Origin: Halobacillus sp. Marseille-P3879
GTDB lineage: Bacteria > Bacillota > Bacilli > Bacillales > Halobacillaceae
DNA: 64,000 bases
Direction of reading: 5' to 3'
Assembly: GCF_900240285.1 (NCBI RefSeq)
Contig: NZ_OESS01000003.1
Coordinates: 1-64,000, forward strand
Shown: positions 9,196 through 18,401 of the stretch, one piece after another
Layout: each line of letters begins with the position of its first letter
Position numbering within the stretch: the first letter of the stretch is position 1
Translations under genes and position numbers: made by a program
The notes under the pieces: generated by a model
Databases searched by the model: none
Seen by the model: only the letters and a program-made list of their open reading frames with translations
What the model was told of the DNA's origin: nothing

Positions 9196-10746
9196 TTACG
9201 ATGCATTTTTTTCTTCTTCTTGCGCTTCAGCTGCTTCTTTATCTTCGTTTACAAGTTTAATAAATGACCAGCCTAAGATCGGGAGAATGATCAGCAGTGG
9301 AAAGCCTCCGATGATACTTATCGTCTGCAGGGTTGTCAGTCCGCCCAGATACATGAATACCATTGGCAGTACAGAAAGAGCGAGAGCCCAAAACAGTCGG
9401 TTTAAGCGGATCGGTTCCTTTTCAACACGTTTTTGAACGACAGAGGCGATAACGTAAGAGCCTGAGTCATACGTTGTTGACAAAAAGACGACTGCCAGTA
9501 ATACAAATACGATGATGGCAAGTGTTGAGAATGGCAGCTGCGTTAAGGTTCCGATGATGGCTGCAGCATCTCCCTGCTCATTTAACGTATCCACTACAGA
9601 GTATTGTCCGGTCAGCTCCAGGTGCATGGAGAAGTTTCCTAGAATTCCAAAGAATAAGATCGTACCTAAACTTCCAAAGAGCACCGTCCCGAAGACGATT
9701 TGACGAATTGTACGACCTTTAGAAATCCGTGCAATAAACAAACCGACAAACGGAGCGTAAACAATCCACCATGCCCAGTAAAACACAGTCCAGCCTTCCG
9801 GGAAGCCGGTCTGTTCAAAGCCGCCAAGGTCATTAAAAGGTTCGGCCCACATGCTCATAAGAAAGAAGTTGTCCATCATGCGGCCAAGTGCTGTACCTGT
9901 TGATTCCATAATAAATGTCGTCGGTCCCACAGCAAAAATGAACAGCAGCAGGACAAAGGCCATCCACAAGTTAATATCACTAAGCAGACGAATCCCTTTC
10001 TGCAATCCAGAATAGGCACTGAATCCAAAAATCATCGTACATATGAGCAGGATTATTGATTTTGTGAAGATCGTATCGGGCATACCGACCAGGTGATTCA
10101 GACCGGCTGAAATAATCGGTGCAGACAGGGCAAGACCGGTCCCTCCTCCTCCGAGTAAACCGAACATGAACAGCACATCAACCAGTCGGCCGATCGGACC
10201 ATCGGTGTATTTTCCAAGCACCGGACGGCAGGCTTCACTGATTTTAAATACATCCGTCTTTTTCACAAAAAACAAATAGCCAATCGGAAGGGCCGGGATC
10301 GCAAACATTGCCCAGGCAATCGGGCCCCAGTGGAAGAATCCGTAAGTAGAAGCCCATTGAATTGCTTCTTTAGATTCGGCTTCCATTCCAAAGGGAGGCC
10401 CCTGATAATAATAGGCCCATTCAATAACGCCCCAATAAAGAATTCCGGTTCCGATCCCGCTTGTAAACAGCATCGCCGCCCACGAGCTTGTTTTAAATTC
10501 CGGTTTCGTCGCTCGATCCCCTAGCTTAATGTCTCCGTAGCGGCTTATTCCTACGAAGATTAGAAAGAGAAGCATCACTAATCCTACTGATAGAAATAAG
10601 AATCCTAATCTCTGAGTGACAATATCGTTCGCTGCTAACACGACCTCTTTTCCTTTTTCCGGGAAAATGATCAGCGGGAGCGATACACAAATTAATAAGG
10701 ACAATGCTCCCCAAAATGTTTTCCAATCCATGAGTTCTTTCCTCAC
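9196..10746 (-). CDS. BCCT family carnitine/betaine transporter
   Basis: A betaine-choline-carnitine-type carrier of 516 residues with 12 predicted membrane helices. The glycine-rich substrate segment reads TSGIGTGILYWGVIEWAYYY near residue 95. The core helix 8 region contains WTVFYWAWWIVYAPFVGLFI, with the tryptophan/aromatic box typical of trimethylammonium carriers. The C-terminal tail is short and acidic (EAAEAQEEE). The GTG at 10746 follows AAGGAGG. Its divergence from the carnitine-degradation operon and the shared promoter element suggest L-carnitine as substrate. Glycine betaine or choline remain possible. Confidence 0.9.
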   Translation of the reverse strand: MRKELMDWKTFWGALSLLICVSLPLIIFPEKGKEVVLAANDIVTQRLGFLFLSVGLVMLLFLIFVGISRYGDIKLGDRATKPEFKTSSWAAMLFTSGIGTGILYWGVIEWAYYYQGPPFGMEAESKEAIQWASTYGFFHWGPIAWAMFAIPALPIGYLFFVKKTDVFKISEACRPVLGKYTDGPIGRLVDVLFMFGLLGGGGTGLALSAPIISAGLNHLVGMPDTIFTKSIILLICTMIFGFSAYSGLQKGIRLLSDINLWMAFVLLLFIFAVGPTTFIMESTGTALGRMMDNFFLMSMWAEPFNDLGGFEQTGFPEGWTVFYWAWWIVYAPFVGLFIARISKGRTIRQIVFGTVLFGSLGTILFFGILGNFSMHLELTGQYSVVDTLNEQGDAAAIIGTLTQLPFSTLAIIVFVLLAVVFLSTTYDSGSYVIASVVQKRVEKEPIRLNRLFWALALSVLPMVFMYLGGLTTLQTISIIGGFPLLIILPILGWSFIKLVNEDKEAAEAQEEEKNAS

Positions 10747-10807
10747 AATAATCCTCCTTCATTTGATTTAATATTTATTTCAAGTTGTTTTCTTCTGCCT
10801 TTAAAAC

Positions 10808-11034
10808 TGTACAATCCAGACGGTTTTCTTTCAAAATAGAGATAAGGGAGCAAATTAGAGTATATAGGATCATATAGAAGATAGTTGATAATATAAGACT
10901 TTTATCACAGATTTTGAATTGCATCAGTTTTTAATAGGTTATTACACGGAATAAGCGGAAGAATCTTAAAGTCTTCTTAGTTTTTAACAGGATATGAGAA
11001 AAAGGGATTGAAAATAAACAGTCCGGATGGTACA
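10808..11034. promoter_or_regulatory. Divergent promoter region with a mirrored 16-bp element
   Basis: The element CAGTCCGGATGGTACA at 11019-11034 (plus strand) matches CCGTCTGGATTGTACA at 10823-10808 (minus strand) in 13 of 16 positions. Each lies about 55-62 bases before the start codon of the gene it faces (cdhC and the BCCT carrier), and weak similarity continues just downstream. This symmetry suggests one regulator or one promoter class controls both directions. It does not fit the sigma-54 consensus because the GC of the -12 element is missing. Confidence 0.55.
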
Positions 11035-11088
11035 CTTTGAAGCGTTGAACAATCAGAACTAAATCTAATTCAAAGGAGGACCTTTGGA

Positions 11089-11979
11089 ATGAATAATAAA
11101 GTATTACTCACTTCTGCCGTTACAGGTGCAGGAGACACGCTAGAAAAAAATCCAAACGTACCGGTCACACCGAAAGAAATCGCAGAATCAGCGATTGAAT
11201 CGGCGAAAGCAGGGGCAACGGTTGCCCATGTGCATGCACGTGATCCAAAGACAGGCGGCATCAGTCACAATCTTGAGCACTACCGTGAAATTGTGGATCG
11301 CATTCGAGAGTCTGAAACCGATGTGATCATTAATATTACGTCCGGGGGCGGGGGAGATTTTATCCCAAGTCTCAATACACCGGCTGCCGGCGGTGATGGA
11401 ACTGATATCCAGACACCAGCAGAACGACACGAGCCGGTTGGTGAGCTGCTTCCTGAAATGTGTACTCTGGACTGCGGAAGCACGAATTTCGGCAACATGA
11501 TTTATATGAGCCCGACAGACTGGCTGAGAGATCAGGCTAAGCTGATACAAAAAAGCGGCGTAAAGCCTGAGCTTGAATGTTTCGACACGGGTCACATTCG
11601 ATTTGCCAGCCAATTAGTGAAAGAGGGACTGATTGATGGGGATCCGATGTATCAATTCTGTCTGGGAATTCCCTGGGGAGCGGCTGCAGATGCAGAAACG
11701 ATGATGTATATGAAGAACCGCATTCCAGAGAACGCGCACTGGTCTGCTTTTGGAATCGGTCGGATGCAGCTCCCGATGGCTTCTCAGACCGCACTTCTTG
11801 GAGGGAACATCCGTGTCGGGCTGGAGGATAACATCTATCTCTCCAAAGGGGTTCCGGCAAAAAATGAGCAACTGGTCGATAAAGCAGTCACGATGCTGAA
11901 CGGACTCGACCTTGAACCAATGACACCACAGGAAGCTCGTGAATATCTCAATCTTCGGAATCCGCTTGGAGGGAAATAA
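11089..11979 (+). CDS. cdhC: Beta-keto acid cleavage enzyme, probably 3-dehydrocarnitine cleavage
   Basis: A BKACE (formerly DUF849) family protein of 296 residues, a zinc-dependent enzyme that condenses a beta-keto acid with acetyl-CoA and splits it to acetoacetate and a new CoA ester. The sequence shows the family start VLLTSAVTGAGDT, the metal pair in AHVHARDP near residue 46, INITSGGGG, and the C-terminal IRVGLEDNIYLSKG. Next to an L-carnitine dehydrogenase gene and a thioesterase gene, the expected substrate is 3-dehydrocarnitine and the product betainyl-CoA. It is the first gene of a three-gene operon, with CAAAGGAGG upstream. Confidence 0.9.
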   Translation: MNNKVLLTSAVTGAGDTLEKNPNVPVTPKEIAESAIESAKAGATVAHVHARDPKTGGISHNLEHYREIVDRIRESETDVIINITSGGGGDFIPSLNTPAAGGDGTDIQTPAERHEPVGELLPEMCTLDCGSTNFGNMIYMSPTDWLRDQAKLIQKSGVKPELECFDTGHIRFASQLVKEGLIDGDPMYQFCLGIPWGAAADAETMMYMKNRIPENAHWSAFGIGRMQLPMASQTALLGGNIRVGLEDNIYLSKGVPAKNEQLVDKAVTMLNGLDLEPMTPQEAREYLNLRNPLGGK

Positions 11980-11982
11980 GTG

Positions 11983-12927
11983 ATGAAAATTGCAATTGTT
12001 GGCACAGGAGTTATCGGAAATGGCTGGATTGTACGCATGCTTGCTCAAGGGTATGATGTAGTAGCAACGGATCCGGCAGAAGGGGCAGAAGAACGAATGC
12101 GTAAAGCGGTTGAGCAATCATGGCCTTACGTGGAAGCACTTGGATTGGCGGAAGGTGCATCTAAAGATCGATTAACGTTTGAACAAGAATTAGCAGATGC
12201 CGTTAAGGGTGCTGATTTTATTCAGGAAAACGTGCCTGAGGTCGAAGAATTAAAACAAACCGTACTACAGACGATTGACCAGCATGCAAAGCCGGATGCG
12301 CTGATTGGATCAAGCACGTCGGGGATCATGCCGTCAGAACTGCAGGAGAACCTTCAGCATCCCGAGCGGTTTGTCGTTGCGCACCCTTTCCACCCCGTCT
12401 ATATCCTGCCGTTAGTGGAGGTTGTGCCTGGAAAACATACTACGCTTGAAAACGTGGAAAAAGCGAAGAACTTTTATGAAAGCATCAATATGAAAGTGCT
12501 GCTCGTTCGGCACGAGATTGAAGGACACATTGCCGATCGCTTAATTGAAGCAATTTGGAGAGAATCTCTTCATATTGTTAATGAAGGCATTGCGACCACA
12601 GAAGAAGTCGACAAAGCGTTTACTCACGGAGCAGGACTTCGTTATGCACAGTACGGACCTTTCCTGACCTTCCATTTAGCAGGCGGAGAGGGTGGTATGC
12701 GTCATATGCTGAAGCAGTTTGGGCCGGCACTGAAAAAGCCGTGGACGAAGCTGGAAGCTCCTGAACTGACCGATGAACTTTATGATAAAGTAGTATCAGG
12801 ATGTGAAGCACAGTCGAACGGCATGTCGATGTCTGAGCTCGATCAAAACCGTAATGAGTTTTTGATCCGTTTATATGATTTAGTTCAGGAATACTGGCCA
12901 AAAGAGCAAGAGAAAACACGAGTGTAA
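11983..12927 (+). CDS. cdhA: L-carnitine dehydrogenase
   Basis: A 3-hydroxyacyl-CoA dehydrogenase-fold enzyme of 314 residues (also named lcdH) that oxidises L-carnitine to 3-dehydrocarnitine with NAD. It has an N-terminal Rossmann loop VGTGVIGNGW, the FIQENVPE segment, STSG, and the catalytic region VAHPFHPVYILPLVE with the active histidine. The helical domain contains THGAGLRYAQYGPF, typical of the carnitine dehydrogenases. The ATG at 11983 is favoured over GTG 11980, with TTGGAGGGA 9 bases upstream, inside the end of cdhC. The order cdhC-cdhA-cdhB matches known carnitine operons. Confidence 0.92.
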   Translation: MKIAIVGTGVIGNGWIVRMLAQGYDVVATDPAEGAEERMRKAVEQSWPYVEALGLAEGASKDRLTFEQELADAVKGADFIQENVPEVEELKQTVLQTIDQHAKPDALIGSSTSGIMPSELQENLQHPERFVVAHPFHPVYILPLVEVVPGKHTTLENVEKAKNFYESINMKVLLVRHEIEGHIADRLIEAIWRESLHIVNEGIATTEEVDKAFTHGAGLRYAQYGPFLTFHLAGGEGGMRHMLKQFGPALKKPWTKLEAPELTDELYDKVVSGCEAQSNGMSMSELDQNRNEFLIRLYDLVQEYWPKEQEKTRV

Positions 12928-12939
12928 AGGAGAGGTCAT

Positions 12940-13410
12940 ATGGAACAATCCTTTCTATTCAGACAAACCGTCCCTGCAGATTGGGTGGATTACAACGGGC
13001 ACATGAACGATGCAGAATACAACCGTGCATTCAGTCAGGCGACAGATGCATTTATCGATCACCTCGGACTTGATGAAGAGGCACGCGCCCACTTTTCTTA
13101 CACGATTTTTACCCTGGAAACCCACACGTGTTACTTGCAGGAAATGAAACAAGCGTCAGCCTTTGAAATTACAGCCCGTGTACTCGATTATGACGCCAAA
13201 CGCATCCATTTATTTTTATTTATGCATGATGCAGACGGCAATATCGTGGCAACCTTGGAGGAAATGCTTATGGGAATTGATCAGAACGAAGGAAGAGGAG
13301 CACCATTCCCGGAGGCCATTAAAGAAAGTATTGCAGGCTTCTATGAGAAATGGTCGGAACACGATCTGCCTAAGCAAGCAGGCCGTACCATCGGTATTCG
13401 AAGAAAATAA
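12940..13410 (+). CDS. cdhB: Hot-dog thioesterase, probably betainyl-CoA thioesterase
   Basis: A 156-residue 4-hydroxybenzoyl-CoA thioesterase-like protein. The hallmark PADWVDYNGHMNDAEYNRAF is near residue 12 with the conserved aspartate, asparagine and histidine, and a YDAKRIHLFLFMHDADG strand follows. Coming after the cleavage enzyme and the dehydrogenase, it should hydrolyse betainyl-CoA to glycine betaine, the final osmolyte. AAAGGAGAGG precedes the ATG. It ends the operon at a good terminator. Confidence 0.88.
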   Translation: MEQSFLFRQTVPADWVDYNGHMNDAEYNRAFSQATDAFIDHLGLDEEARAHFSYTIFTLETHTCYLQEMKQASAFEITARVLDYDAKRIHLFLFMHDADGNIVATLEEMLMGIDQNEGRGAPFPEAIKESIAGFYEKWSEHDLPKQAGRTIGIRRK

Positions 13411-13417
13411 ACACCTC

Positions 13418-13458
13418 AAAAGGCAAGCAGTCTAGCATAACTAGAGGCTTGCCTTTTT
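13418..13458 (+). terminator. Terminator of the carnitine operon
   Basis: The 11-bp stem AAAAGGCAAGC / GCTTGCCTTTT, with an 18-base loop, ends in a T-run. Confidence 0.8.
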
Positions 13459-13537
13459 ATATGGGGATGGGGAAATTGTGAAAGATGAAACCTTTTCTTG
13501 TTAAGTTCGTAGAAAAGACAGAAAGCAGGTGACGAAC

Positions 13538-15184
13538 GTGAAAAAAATAATCAGTGTATTTCTTCTTTTCTTTCTCTTAGGATTCCCTGTTACGGTAGCT
13601 GCGGTTGATTTTGAGATTGATGAAACGAACATAACAGCTTCCTTGCAGGCAAATGGTCAAGTGGCAGTAAAAGAAACCCACACGTACAGTTTTGACGGAG
13701 ACTTTAACGGAATTACACGGACGCTTATTCCTAAAAAGAATACGGCGATCGCCAATGTACGCGCTGCTGAAGGAGACACCAGCTTGAAGGTTGAACAGGA
13801 AGATAACCTTTACAAGGTTTACCGCAGCGGTTCGGATGAAACGGTGACGGTCGACTTGTTTTATACCATTAAAGATGGTGTGAGTGTGTATGATGACGCT
13901 GCCGAGTTTTATTGGCCGTTTTTTGATGAAAGCAATGAATCGACGTATCATAATATGACGATCACGATTGAGCCCCCTGAACCTACTGAGGCAAAAGCGG
14001 CTTACGGCGAGGATGAAGCCTACGATACGGCAGTAACCAACGAGGACGGGAGTGTAACCTTCGAGCTTGGCGAGGTACCTGATGGAGAGAATGGAGATAT
14101 CCGCGTAGCGTATGATCCACACCTTTTTCCTGCCACCCCTGTAACGAGTGAAGAACCGATGCTGGAAACCATTCAATCCGAAAAAGAGGCTTTAGATGAA
14201 GCGGTGGCCGCCAGAGAGGAGCAGCATGCACGCTGGGGAACCATTGGAGCATACACCACAGGCAGTTTAATACTTGCTGGCTTAGTATTAATCATACAAG
14301 GTTGGAGAAAAAGACAGGAAACCCTGCGTGAAGCAGAGCGGCAAAGTGATGGGGCAAGCCGTTTTCCATCCGTTTCAATGAGCCTCCCCGCTATGCTTGC
14401 TTTTACGAATCACGGGCACCTGCCGACCACATCGCTAACAGCTGCATTGCTTGACCTTGTTCGAAAAGGAAAGGTAGAGAAAGTGTCGGAAAAAGAATTT
14501 AAATTGGTTGACCGTTGGACCGACCATGAACATGAACGTCGTTTAATAGAGTGGTTGTTTGATGAGATCGCAAATAAAGAAACATTTCATGTGGATGATC
14601 TTACTGCTTATGCTGAGAACAAAGATAACCATGAAAGCTATCAACTGAACTACAGCGCCTGGCGAGATACGGTGAAGAACGAATATCTCCAATATGATTT
14701 ATATAAAACCTCTGAGAAACCGAGGTGGATCGCAGGAATAGCTGCACTGATAACGCTGCCGCTTGTCATTCTCTTCCCTTATTATGAGCAGTTCGGCTGG
14801 ATGGCTGCTTCCATTGCGTTACTTATCTTTTTTGTTGGCTTCGCAATTGGTTACCGTCCACTTACTATAGAAGGACACAAAATTAAGCTCGCGCTGCAGC
14901 CGCTTAAACATGGGGACCAGTGGAAAACATGGGAGAAAGAAGATCAGGTGCCTGCCCTTTTATATCAAATTGGTTCAGGCAGACGCGATCTGTTATCAAA
15001 CCCTAATCCTGCTGTATCTTCATCAAACGACGACTGGGTCCTCTTCCTGCTGCTCGGAACCACTTTGCATAGCAGCTTTAAGAAAGCTGACGAGCACGCC
15101 TCTGTTTCCGCTGCTTCAAGCGTTGGCTCCGGCGGTGGAGGTGCTGGTGTCGGTGGCGGAGGAGGAGGTTCTGGCGCTTTTTAA
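13538..15184 (+). CDS. DUF2207 domain membrane protein
   Basis: A 548-residue predicted membrane protein of unknown function. It has a signal peptide (KKIISVFLLFFLLGFPVTVAA), then an extracytoplasmic beta-rich DUF2207 domain (about residues 25-200; FDGDFNGITRTLIP, FYWPFFDES), a charged helix, a first membrane segment near 250, a cytoplasmic part with a winged-helix-like stretch, two more membrane segments near 400-430, and a glycine-rich tail ending SGAF that is usual for this family. GTG 13538 with AGGTGA upstream is preferred to GTG 13529. It is transcribed alone; its role, perhaps envelope-related, is not known. Confidence 0.85.
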   Translation: MKKIISVFLLFFLLGFPVTVAAVDFEIDETNITASLQANGQVAVKETHTYSFDGDFNGITRTLIPKKNTAIANVRAAEGDTSLKVEQEDNLYKVYRSGSDETVTVDLFYTIKDGVSVYDDAAEFYWPFFDESNESTYHNMTITIEPPEPTEAKAAYGEDEAYDTAVTNEDGSVTFELGEVPDGENGDIRVAYDPHLFPATPVTSEEPMLETIQSEKEALDEAVAAREEQHARWGTIGAYTTGSLILAGLVLIIQGWRKRQETLREAERQSDGASRFPSVSMSLPAMLAFTNHGHLPTTSLTAALLDLVRKGKVEKVSEKEFKLVDRWTDHEHERRLIEWLFDEIANKETFHVDDLTAYAENKDNHESYQLNYSAWRDTVKNEYLQYDLYKTSEKPRWIAGIAALITLPLVILFPYYEQFGWMAASIALLIFFVGFAIGYRPLTIEGHKIKLALQPLKHGDQWKTWEKEDQVPALLYQIGSGRRDLLSNPNPAVSSSNDDWVLFLLLGTTLHSSFKKADEHASVSAASSVGSGGGGAGVGGGGGGSGAF

Positions 15185-15198
15185 TCTTCTGTATAGAG

Positions 15199-15258
15199 AA
15201 GGGGCAGGGAAAAAGCTCTCCAAAAAGGTAAAACGGAGATCCTTTTTTCCAGCCCCTT
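15199..15258 (+). terminator. Long hairpin after the DUF2207 gene
   Basis: AAGGGGC, AGGGAAAAA and CTCTCC on the left arm pair with GGAGAT, CCTTTTTTCC and AGCCCCTT on the right, an imperfect stem of about 20 bp ending in TTTG. It probably terminates the DUF2207 transcript. The remaining 200 bases to the ABC gene show nothing clear. Confidence 0.5.
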
Positions 15259-15475
15259 TGTTCATAAACGCCTCGCTGAAAGTGTTAGAAATCATAGATG
15301 GATAGAGTTATTTATAATAGAATAAATGATAATCACAAACAAAAATCCATGACAATAGTGGGACATGGGTGATATTTGCTTGAATCCTGTGAATCATCAT
15401 AGTTTGAATTTAAATAAGGGAGAAACCTATTTTAATTAAACTAGACAGCTCAAGTATTAGAAGGGAGTCTTACAT

Positions 15476-16267
15476 ATGGTACTAGAGATGGAGAACGTGT
15501 CGATCAGACGGGGAGACAGCTGGATCTTGAAGGACATTAATTGGAAGGTGGAAAAAGGGGAGCATTGGGTGCTGCTTGGTCTGAATGGTTCAGGAAAAAC
15601 ATTTATGCTCAATCTGATGAATGCGTATACGTTTGCGACCAAAGGTAACGTCAATGTCCTCGGTCTGCAGTTTGGCCAAACCTATCTTGCTGAGAAGCTG
15701 CGGCGGCAAATCGGGTTTGTATCTTCAGCAATTCAACAGAAGATCCATCAGGGGGATAACGCGTTTGAAGTCGTCCTAAGCGGAGCCTTTGCGTCGATCG
15801 GCCTGTATGAAAAACCGACAGACGAAATTAGGCAGAAGGCTATTTCCCTCCTTGAAGATCTTGGCTGCATAGAGTACGCCAACCGGGAATATGAAACGTT
15901 GTCTCAAGGGGAACGACAGCGTGTACTCATTGCCCGGGCACTAATGGCAGATCCTAAGCTGCTCATTCTTGATGAGCCGACCAATGGGCTCGATTTTATA
16001 GCCCGTGAACGATTGCTTGAAGCGATTGAAGATCTGGCAAAGAAACCAGACGCACCTACCATTATTTATGTGACCCATCACGTTGAAGAAGTTTTACCCG
16101 TGTTTCAGAAAACGCTGCTGCTGAAAGAAGGAGAAGTATTTGGCTCAGGCGATACTAAAGAAATGATATCAACCCGGCAGCTTACTCAGTTTTTTGACCT
16201 CCCAGTTGAGGTAAGCTGGCATAACGATCGGCCTTCTCTTTCTAAGGTGCAGATGGCGAAAAAGTAA
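15476..16267 (+). CDS. Orphan ABC transporter ATP-binding protein
   Basis: A single ABC ATPase domain of 263 residues, resembling B. subtilis YlmA and ModF-type ATPases. It has Walker A GLNGSGKT near residue 41, the Q-loop region GFVSSAIQQ, the signature LSQGERQR near 145, Walker B LLILDEPTNGLD and the switch histidine in YVTHH. There is no membrane subunit or binding protein nearby, so its transporter partner (if any) is elsewhere. GAAGGGAG precedes the ATG. It is convergent with the ABC-F gene. Confidence 0.9.
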   Translation: MVLEMENVSIRRGDSWILKDINWKVEKGEHWVLLGLNGSGKTFMLNLMNAYTFATKGNVNVLGLQFGQTYLAEKLRRQIGFVSSAIQQKIHQGDNAFEVVLSGAFASIGLYEKPTDEIRQKAISLLEDLGCIEYANREYETLSQGERQRVLIARALMADPKLLILDEPTNGLDFIARERLLEAIEDLAKKPDAPTIIYVTHHVEEVLPVFQKTLLLKEGEVFGSGDTKEMISTRQLTQFFDLPVEVSWHNDRPSLSKVQMAKK

Positions 16268-16300
16268 AAAAGTTCAGCGTGATGTTCACGCTGAACTTTT
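16268..16300. terminator. Bidirectional terminator between convergent ABC genes
   Basis: A perfect 15-bp stem AAAAGTTCAGCGTGA / TCACGCTGAACTTTT with a 3-base loop. It serves the ATPase gene on the left and the ABC-F gene on the right. Confidence 0.9.
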
Positions 16301-16302
16301 CG

Positions 16303-18243
16303 TTATGAATCGAGACTTTCCCACTCTTCGAGCAATGCTTCCATCTTTTCCTGCAATTGTTCATTTTCTTCTGTAAGTTCAAGCGACTTCTCATGATCCT
16401 GGAAGACTTCAGGCTCACATAAGCGCGCATCATTTTCTTCGACTTTCGCTTCAAGCTGTTCAATTTCCTGCTCGATTTCTGCGATGCGGCGTTTACGTCT
16501 GCGTGCTTCGCTTTTTTGTGCTTTATCCTGCTGGAAGCTGTTTTTTACGTCCTGCTCCTGCGTCTTTGTGGCCGCAGCCTGTTCCGCAAGCTCGGCTTCC
16601 TCGATCTCCCTTAGCTCACGTTCTTCCTGCTTCTTATGAAGATAATAGTCGTAGTCACCGAGGAAGACGCGCGTTTCTTCAGGCTGCATTTCAACAATCT
16701 GTGTTGCGATTTTGTTAATGAAATAACGGTCGTGTGAAACGAAAAGAATCGTCCCCGGGTAATCAACAAGTGCAGATTCAAGCACTTCCTTGCTGTCTAA
16801 ATCGAGATGGTTCGTCGGCTCATCCAGGATCAGCAGGTTGGCTTCCTGCATCATCAGTTTCGCGAGCGAAAGACGTGCTTTTTCGCCGCCGCTTAGCGCA
16901 GAGACCGGCTTTAATACATCTTCTCCTGTAAATAAAAAGTTTCCGAGAATCGTGCGGATGTCTTTTTCATTTTTCAATGGATAATCATCCCACAACTCGT
17001 TCAGCACGGTTTTTTTTGAGTTCAGCTTTGTCTGCTCCTGATCGTAGTAACCGATTTGAACATTCGTGCCGATCATTATATTGCCTTCGGCCGCCTTTAA
17101 GTCTCCAATAATCGTTTTTAAAAGCGTCGTTTTCCCGACACCGTTAGGTCCGACTAAAGCAAACGAATCGCCACGCTGTAAGTCAAATGAGAGCTGTTCG
17201 AACACATTGGCGGACGACTCATCGTAGCGAAACGCGAGGTCACGGATCTTCAGCACATCATTTCCGCTTTTCTTCGCAGTCTGAAAACTGAAGCTTGCAG
17301 ACTTCTGATCGGCTTTTGGTTTATCGAGCTTATCCATTTTCTCCAGCTGCTTGCGCCGGCTTTGCGCACGTTTACTCGTCGTCGCCCGCACGATATTCTT
17401 TTGAATAAACTCTTCCATCTGCTTAATCTCGCTCTGCTGCTTTTCATAATGCTTCAGCTCAAGCTCATAATCTTCTTCTTTCTTCTTTAAATAGTCACTG
17501 TAGTTGCCGTGGTATTTCTTCGAGCCCTGGTGGGCGATCTCATAGACAGTATTGACGATCTTATCTAAGAAATAGCGGTCGTGTGAGACGATGACAACCG
17601 CACCCTCATAACCCTGTAAATACGTTTCAAGCCATGAAAGCGTATCGATATCCAGGTGGTTCGTCGGCTCGTCTAATATCAATACGTCCGGTTTTGTTAA
17701 CAGCAGCTTACCAAGCGCCAGGCGTGTCTTTTGCCCACCGCTTAATGTCGCAATCGACGTGCTCCAATCGAAATCATGGAAGTTCAGTCCATTTAATACG
17801 GCTTTGATCTCAGCTTCATATTGATAGCCGCCTGCCATCTTAAAATAATCCTGCTTCTCATCGTATTTCGTAAGCAGCTGCTGATATTTATCCTGATCAG
17901 CAAGCAGGTCAGGGTCGGCCATGTCAGCTTCCATCTGTCTCAGTTCACGCTCAAGCTTCTGCAGATGAGCAAACACTTTATTCATTTCATCCCAAATTGA
18001 ATCGTCTGACTGCAGTCCAGTGTTCTGCGCCAGGTAGCCCATCGAGACTTCTTTCGGTTTAAAAATGTCTCCCTCATCATGGCTCATTTCTCCCGCCATC
18101 ATCTTAAGAAGCGTACTTTTACCGGCCCCATTTCGTCCCACAATTGCAATCCGGTCATTCATTTGTACATCCAGTTTAATATTTTTTAAAATTAACTCGG
18201 CGCCAAACCGTTTCGTTAATTGATTTAGTTGCATGAGAATCAT
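16303..18243 (-). CDS. ydiF: ABC-F family ATPase (YdiF-like)
   Basis: A soluble tandem-ABC protein of 646 residues, of the ribosome-associated ABC-F class. The first domain has Walker A VGRNGAGKST near residue 38, LSGGQKTRL and VLILDEPTNHLDI. Then comes the P-site tRNA-interaction linker, rich in lysine, arginine and glutamate (about 245-310), the second Walker A VGPNGVGKTT, LSGGEKARL and LLILDEPTNHLDL. The C-terminal tail is a charged coiled coil (about 540-640). No membrane segment is present. The ATG at 18243 follows GAGGTGA. Its position before moaC and rex matches B. subtilis ydiF. Confidence 0.92.
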   Translation of the reverse strand: MILMQLNQLTKRFGAELILKNIKLDVQMNDRIAIVGRNGAGKSTLLKMMAGEMSHDEGDIFKPKEVSMGYLAQNTGLQSDDSIWDEMNKVFAHLQKLERELRQMEADMADPDLLADQDKYQQLLTKYDEKQDYFKMAGGYQYEAEIKAVLNGLNFHDFDWSTSIATLSGGQKTRLALGKLLLTKPDVLILDEPTNHLDIDTLSWLETYLQGYEGAVVIVSHDRYFLDKIVNTVYEIAHQGSKKYHGNYSDYLKKKEEDYELELKHYEKQQSEIKQMEEFIQKNIVRATTSKRAQSRRKQLEKMDKLDKPKADQKSASFSFQTAKKSGNDVLKIRDLAFRYDESSANVFEQLSFDLQRGDSFALVGPNGVGKTTLLKTIIGDLKAAEGNIMIGTNVQIGYYDQEQTKLNSKKTVLNELWDDYPLKNEKDIRTILGNFLFTGEDVLKPVSALSGGEKARLSLAKLMMQEANLLILDEPTNHLDLDSKEVLESALVDYPGTILFVSHDRYFINKIATQIVEMQPEETRVFLGDYDYYLHKKQEERELREIEEAELAEQAAATKTQEQDVKNSFQQDKAQKSEARRRKRRIAEIEQEIEQLEAKVEENDARLCEPEVFQDHEKSLELTEENEQLQEKMEALLEEWESLDS

Positions 18244-18401
18244 GTCGTTTCACCTCAATGAAATAAGTGTATCTCACATTGGACGAGGCTAGCAAGGAGA
18301 GGTACTTAAGAGATTGTGAACGCTTTAACACTTTCGTTTGATTTTTTGATAAAATAAGAGTAGTGTTTGAGTAACTACCCGTGTAGCAAAGGAGTCACCG
18401 C

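Noticed and set aside
11019-11040. Sigma-54 promoter for the carnitine operon
   Set aside because: TGGTAC is present, but the -12 TTGC element is missing on both strands and no sigma-54 activator gene is in the window.
18314-18332. Rex operator before moaC
   Set aside because: Only one half-site (TTGTGAA) matches; the other half is poor.
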